Part shown: positions 5,725 to 9,426 of the stretch, piece by piece
Layout: the number at the start of each line of letters is the position of its first letter
How positions within the stretch are numbered: the stretch's first letter is position 1
Assembly: GCA_029549705.1 (NCBI GenBank)
Contig: JAKPIR010000037.1
Location: 1-9,426, forward strand
DNA: 9,426 nucleotides
Reading direction: 5' to 3'
Source: Pseudomonadota bacterium
GTDB taxonomy: Bacteria; Pseudomonadota; Gammaproteobacteria; Burkholderiales; Methylophilaceae
Position numbers and translations under genes: made by a program
Notes under the pieces: model-generated
What the model was told of the DNA's origin: nothing
The model's input: the letters and a program-made list of their open reading frames with translations, nothing else
Database searches by the model: none

Positions 5725-8700
5725 TTAAGACAGCTTTTTATGCAAGTTTTGAAGCGACTCTACTGTCAGCTCCTGCATATGAGCCATCCCCATGCATGCG
5801 GCCTTTGCCCCAGCAAGGGTTGTGTAATAAGTCACTTTGTTTTGCAACGCACTGCGGCGAATTTCATAACTATCAGCGACAGCGCGCTTATCTTCTGTCA
5901 CATTGACAATAAAGCTGATATCGTTGTTCTTAATCATATCCACAATATGTGGGCGGCCTTCAGCTACTTTGTTCACTGATGTGACTTTTAGGCCATTGGC
6001 TGTGAGTGCCGTTGCCGTGCCTTTGGTTGCAACGAGCGTAAAGCCTAAATCATGAAGCGCATGTGCAATTTCAACCACTTTATTGTAATCCTCTTTACGC
6101 ACGCTTATAAACGCTTTGCCGCCGGACGGCAATTTTGTGGATGCGCCAAGTTGCGATTTCACAAATGCTTCAGCAAATGTCTCGCCCACACCCATGACTT
6201 CGCCAGTTGACTTCATCTCTGGGCCTAAAATCGTATCCACGCCAGGGAACTTAATAAACGGAAATACTGCTTCTTTCACAGAATAGAACGGCGGAATAAC
6301 TTCACGCGTGACTTTTTGTGAGGCCAAGCTTTGGCCTACCATACAGCGTGCGGCGATTTTAGCCAGTTGCAAACCACAAGCCTTTGAAACGAACGGTACG
6401 GTACGTGAAGCACGGGGGTTCACTTCTAACACATAAACAGTACTACCTTGAATGGCAAACTGCACATTCATTAAACCCACCACGCCCAGCGCTTTTGCCA
6501 TTTGCTTGGTTTGTGTACGCAATTCATCTTGCAACTTGGCGGATAAACTATAAGGCGGCAATGAACAAGCTGAGTCACCAGAATGGACGCCTGCTTGCTC
6601 CACGTGTTCCATAATGCCGCCAATAATGACATTGCCTGTGTTGTCGCACAATGCGTCTACATCCACTTCAAGCGCGTCATTTAAGAATCTATCCAGCAAC
6701 ACGGGCGATTCATTTGACACTTTGACGGCTTCACGCATGTAACGCTCAAGTTGAGATTGCTCTTGCACGATTTCCATTGCACGGCCGCCCAAAACGTATG
6801 AAGGACGCACCACGAGCGGGTAACCAATCTCTTCCGCTAAACGAATGGCTTCTTCCGGCGCCCGCGCAGTGCGGTTTGGCGGCTGTTTTAAACCCAACTC
6901 ATGTAACATTTTTTGAAAACGTTCGCGGTCTTCAGCTTTGTCAATTGCGTCAGGTGTCGTACCAATAATCGGCACGCCTGCTTTTTCTAAACCACGCGCA
7001 AGTTTGAGTGGCGTTTGACCGCCATACTGCACAATCACGCCAACAGGTTTTTCAAGGGCCACGATTTCAAGCACATCTTCTAATGTCACAGGCTCAAAAT
7101 ACAAGCGGTCTGAGGTATCGTAATCCGTTGAAACGGTTTCGGGGTTGCAATTGACCATAATGGTTTCGTAGCCATCTTCGCGCATCGCAAAGGCTGCATG
7201 CACGCAGCAATAGTCAAACTCAATGCCTTGCCCGATGCGATTTGGCCCGCCACCCAGCACCATAATTTTTTTATTATTGGTGGGTTGCGCTTCACACTCT
7301 TCCTCATACGTAGAATACATATAGGCGGTATTGGTGGCAAATTCTGCCGCGCAGGTATCTACACGCTTATAGACTGGGCGCACCTGCAAGGCCTGACGGT
7401 AAGCGCGCACCGCGTGCTGGTCGGTATCCAGTAACGTTGCCAAACGCTTGTCAGAAAAGCCGCGACGTTTGAGTTGCAACAAGGCGGTTTTGTCTAAATC
7501 TGCAATATGCTTGCCTTTAAGCGCTTGCTCACGATCGATAATATCTTTGATTTGCACCAAAAACCAAGGGTCAATTTTAGAAATTGCAAACACCTGATCA
7601 ACAGTTAAACCTGCTCTAAAGGCATCACCCACATACCAAATCCGCTCGGGGCCTGGCACGCCGATTTCTTTGGTGATGGTATCTAAATCGGTGGTCTTTT
7701 CGTCCAGTCCATCAACACCCACTTCTAGACCGCGTAAGGCTTTTTGGAATGACTCCTGGAAAGTGCGCCCAATGGCCATCACTTCACCCACGGATTTCAT
7801 TTGCGTGGTTAAACGTGAATCTGCCTGCGGGAATTTTTCAAAGGCAAAACGTGGAATTTTTGTGACGACATAGTCGATACTCGGCTCAAAAGAAGCCGGC
7901 GTTGCGCCACCGGTAATCTCGTTGCGCAATTCATCTAAAGTAAAGCCCACTGCTAATTTCGCAGCCACTTTCGCAATCGGGAAACCCGTTGCCTTTGAAG
8001 CAAGTGCTGATGAACGCGAAACGCGTGGGTTCATCTCAATCACAATCATGCGACCATCATCGGGGTTAATGGCAAACTGCACGTTGGAGCCGCCTGTATC
8101 CACGCCGATTTCACGCAACACCGCCAATGAGGCATTGCGCATGATTTGATATTCTTTGTCAGTCAATGTTTGTGCTGGCGCTACAGTAATAGAGTCGCCA
8201 GTGTGCACGCCCATCGGGTCTAAATTTTCAATTGAACAGATAATGATGCAGTTGTCCGCAGAGTCGCGCACCACTTCCATTTCGTACTCTTTCCAACCTA
8301 GCAATGATTCTTCAATCAATAACTCTTTAGTCGGAGAGGCATCTAAACCGCGCTCGCATATCGTGATAAATTCTTCACGGTTATAAGCAATACCGCCACC
8401 GCTACCGCCCATGGTGAAGGATGGGCGAATAATCGCCGGGTAACCAATACTGGCTTGAACTTGAAGGGCTTCTTCCATGCTATGGGCAATCGCTGAACGC
8501 GCTGAGCCCAAACCTATTTTGTTCATCGCTTCTTTGAATTTTTGGCGGTCTTCGGCTTTATCAATTGCGTCTTTTGATGCGCCAATCAATTCGACTTTGT
8601 ATTTAGCCAACACGCCGTGTTTATCTAAATCGAGCGCGCAATTGAGCGCTGTTTGCCCACCCATGGTAGGTAATAATGCATCAGGACGCTCTTTGGCAAT

Positions 8701-8931
8701 AATTTTTTCAACGATTTGCCAAGTCACCGGCTCAATATAGGTCGCATCGGCCATTTCTGGGTCGGTCATGATGGTGGCTGGGTTTGAGTTGACTAAAATG
8801 ACGCGGTAGCCTTCTTCGCGCAAGGCTTTGCACGCTTGTGCGCCAGAATAATCAAACTCGCACGCTTGGCCAATCACAATTGGGCCTGCGCCGATAATTA
8901 GAATACTTTTAATGTCTGTACGTTTTGCCAT
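5725..8931 (-). CDS. carB: Carbamoyl-phosphate synthase large subunit CarB
   Basis: CarB makes carbamoyl phosphate from bicarbonate, ammonia (delivered from CarA through a tunnel) and two ATP, feeding pyrimidine and arginine synthesis. The 1068-residue protein (E. coli 1073) has both duplicated ATP-grasp halves. In the first half, family residues fall at E. coli numbering: R129, R169, glycine loop GGSGGG at 175-180 and H243 in GVHTGDS, with the metal-binding EMNPRVSRSS further on. The second half repeats these as GVHSGDSACS and EVNPRASRTV. A C-terminal MGS-like allosteric domain (roughly the last 130 residues) contains the TKGTA effector-phosphate motif. It starts at MAKRTDIKSILIIGAGP, but no Shine-Dalgarno is visible; a palindromic repeat ends 7 bp upstream. 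carA precedes it on the same strand and an intrinsic terminator follows. No frameshift or missing motif is seen. Confidence 0.98.
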   Translation of the reverse strand: MAKRTDIKSILIIGAGPIVIGQACEFDYSGAQACKALREEGYRVILVNSNPATIMTDPEMADATYIEPVTWQIVEKIIAKERPDALLPTMGGQTALNCALDLDKHGVLAKYKVELIGASKDAIDKAEDRQKFKEAMNKIGLGSARSAIAHSMEEALQVQASIGYPAIIRPSFTMGGSGGGIAYNREEFITICERGLDASPTKELLIEESLLGWKEYEMEVVRDSADNCIIICSIENLDPMGVHTGDSITVAPAQTLTDKEYQIMRNASLAVLREIGVDTGGSNVQFAINPDDGRMIVIEMNPRVSRSSALASKATGFPIAKVAAKLAVGFTLDELRNEITGGATPASFEPSIDYVVTKIPRFAFEKFPQADSRLTTQMKSVGEVMAIGRTFQESFQKALRGLEVGVDGLDEKTTDLDTITKEIGVPGPERIWYVGDAFRAGLTVDQVFAISKIDPWFLVQIKDIIDREQALKGKHIADLDKTALLQLKRRGFSDKRLATLLDTDQHAVRAYRQALQVRPVYKRVDTCAAEFATNTAYMYSTYEEECEAQPTNNKKIMVLGGGPNRIGQGIEFDYCCVHAAFAMREDGYETIMVNCNPETVSTDYDTSDRLYFEPVTLEDVLEIVALEKPVGVIVQYGGQTPLKLARGLEKAGVPIIGTTPDAIDKAEDRERFQKMLHELGLKQPPNRTARAPEEAIRLAEEIGYPLVVRPSYVLGGRAMEIVQEQSQLERYMREAVKVSNESPVLLDRFLNDALEVDVDALCDNTGNVIIGGIMEHVEQAGVHSGDSACSLPPYSLSAKLQDELRTQTKQMAKALGVVGLMNVQFAIQGSTVYVLEVNPRASRTVPFVSKACGLQLAKIAARCMVGQSLASQKVTREVIPPFYSVKEAVFPFIKFPGVDTILGPEMKSTGEVMGVGETFAEAFVKSQLGASTKLPSGGKAFISVRKEDYNKVVEIAHALHDLGFTLVATKGTATALTANGLKVTSVNKVAEGRPHIVDMIKNNDISFIVNVTEDKRAVADSYEIRRSALQNKVTYYTTLAGAKAACMGMAHMQELTVESLQNLHKKLS

Positions 8932-8937
8932 AATTTT

Positions 8938-9022
8938 AGTCGTTAGACGCTAGTCGTTAGTGGATAGTTAAAAGCCTTATAGCAGGTTTTAACTATCCAC
9001 TAACGACCACCCACTAACGACT
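8938..9022. repeat. 85-bp palindrome built from CGTTAGT-like heptads, carA-carB gap
   Basis: A perfect 21-bp inverted repeat (8953-8973 with 8987-9007) encloses a 13-nt loop. A 6x6 internal loop (8947-8952 and 9008-9013) separates it from an outer 9-bp pair (8938-8946 with 9014-9022). Both pairs centre on 8980. Each arm shows a 7-bp period: on the left CGTTAGA, CGCTAGT, CGTTAGT, GGATAGT from 8941 to 8968; the right arm, read in reverse, gives CGTTAGT, GGGTGGT, CGTTAGT, GGATAGT. Within each arm GTCGTTAG therefore recurs at 14-bp spacing. The element fills the carA-carB gap, supplies the carA stop codon (9014-9016) and ends 7 bp from the carB ATG. In the carAB mRNA it would form a stable hairpin with no U-tract on the minus strand. 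Confidence 0.88.
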
Positions 9023-9426
9023 TTTTTCCATTAACTCAATAAATTGATCAAACAAATAACTCATTTCGGTTGGACCCGGACTTGCTTCAGGGTGACCCTG
9101 AAAGCTAAATGCGGGTTTATCGTTGCGGGCAATCCCCTGCAAGCTGCCATCAAACAATGAAACATGCGTGACTTTAATATTGGCTGGCAATGTCGCCGCA
9201 TCGGCCGCAAAACCATGGTTTTGGCTGGTGATATACACACGCTTAGTTTCAAGGTCTTGCACAGGGTGGTTAGCACCATGATGGCCAAATTTCATCTTGA
9301 TTGTTTTAGCGCCTGAGGCCAATGCCAACAATTGATGTCCTAAACATATACCAAAGGTAGGCACGCCGCTGTCAACAATGGTTTTGATGGCACTTATTGC
9401 ATAATCACATGGTGCCGGGTCACCCG
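9014..9426 (-). CDS. carA: Carbamoyl-phosphate synthase small subunit CarA, C-terminal part (partial)
   Basis: CarA hydrolyses glutamine and passes ammonia to CarB. Only the last 137 codons or so are present; the frame stays open through the right edge, where it reads G-D-P-A-P-C-D-Y-A-I, typical of the region before the nucleophile elbow. The class I glutamine amidotransferase core is intact: the catalytic cysteine in FGICLGHQLL, the SQNHGFA segment, and the His-Glu pair in GHPEASPGP. The apparent start at 9364 is an internal GTG coding valine (VPTFGICLG), not the gene start. The protein ends FIELMEKSR, and the last Ser-Arg-stop codons (AGT CGT TAG) lie inside the palindromic repeat. carB follows after 82 bp on the same strand. 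The carAB promoter is outside the window. Confidence 0.97.
   Translation of the reverse strand, partial: GDPAPCDYAISAIKTIVDSGVPTFGICLGHQLLALASGAKTIKMKFGHHGANHPVQDLETKRVYITSQNHGFAADAATLPANIKVTHVSLFDGSLQGIARNDKPAFSFQGHPEASPGPTEMSYLFDQFIELMEKSR

Noticed and set aside
5679..8740. Several open frames of 60-90 codons on the plus strand opposite carB
   Set aside because: They are antisense to a full-length conserved gene, have no ribosome sites or family resemblance, and are expected by chance from the codon structure of carB.
8938..9027. Hairpin followed by TTTTTT on the plus strand, resembling an intrinsic terminator
   Set aside because: No plus-strand gene leads into it, and the T-run belongs to the carA coding end on the minus strand. 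In the carAB direction there is no U-tract.
1..9426. CRISPR arrays, tRNA or rRNA genes, insertion sequences with transposases, prophage or toxin-antitoxin genes
   Set aside because: None was seen; almost all of the window is explained by housekeeping and molybdate-transport genes plus the two palindromic repeats.

Overview
The window reads as ordinary chromosome of a betaproteobacterium. The gene order (carA-carB-greA-DUF4149 on the minus strand, then divergent yhbY and rlmE-ftsH) is a familiar betaproteobacterial arrangement. The moderate-to-low GC content and AT-rich intergenic DNA suggest a Methylophilaceae-like (Methylotenera-type) methylotroph or a relative. That placement is inferred from gene order, protein character and base composition; no database was searched.

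Layout from left to right. Positions 1-23 hold the first codons of ftsH (minus, apparent TTG start), running off the left edge. rlmE (23S rRNA 2'-O-methyltransferase) follows on the minus strand. yhbY (ribosome-associated CRS1-YhbY/KH-like protein) is divergent on the plus strand and ends at a strong intrinsic terminator. A molybdate uptake locus on the minus strand comes next: modC, modB and modA, preceded by a 390-bp gene-free stretch and then by a short ModE-type regulator that has only the DNA-binding domain. The gene-free stretch holds a cluster of ModE-like CGCTAT half-sites around a plausible promoter, and a 151-bp concentric imperfect palindrome. Further right lie a four-helix DUF4149 membrane protein, greA, an intrinsic terminator, full-length carB, an 85-bp heptad-built palindrome in the carA-carB gap, and the 3' part of carA, cut by the right edge.

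How the genes work together. CarA and CarB form carbamoyl-phosphate synthetase, which feeds pyrimidine and arginine synthesis. GreA rescues backtracked RNA polymerase. YhbY, RlmE and FtsH belong to ribosome maturation and membrane-protein quality control. ModABC imports molybdate for molybdenum-cofactor enzymes, and the small ModE-like protein is the obvious candidate to bind the half-site cluster in front of modA. The mod locus appears set into an otherwise conserved housekeeping block, between DUF4149 and yhbY.

The coding content is conventional and I see no new multi-gene system. The points that merit a second look are non-coding: the palindrome in the probable modABC leader, the four-half-site operator paired with a sensor-less ModE, and the carA-carB palindrome that supplies carA's stop codon and abuts the carB start.
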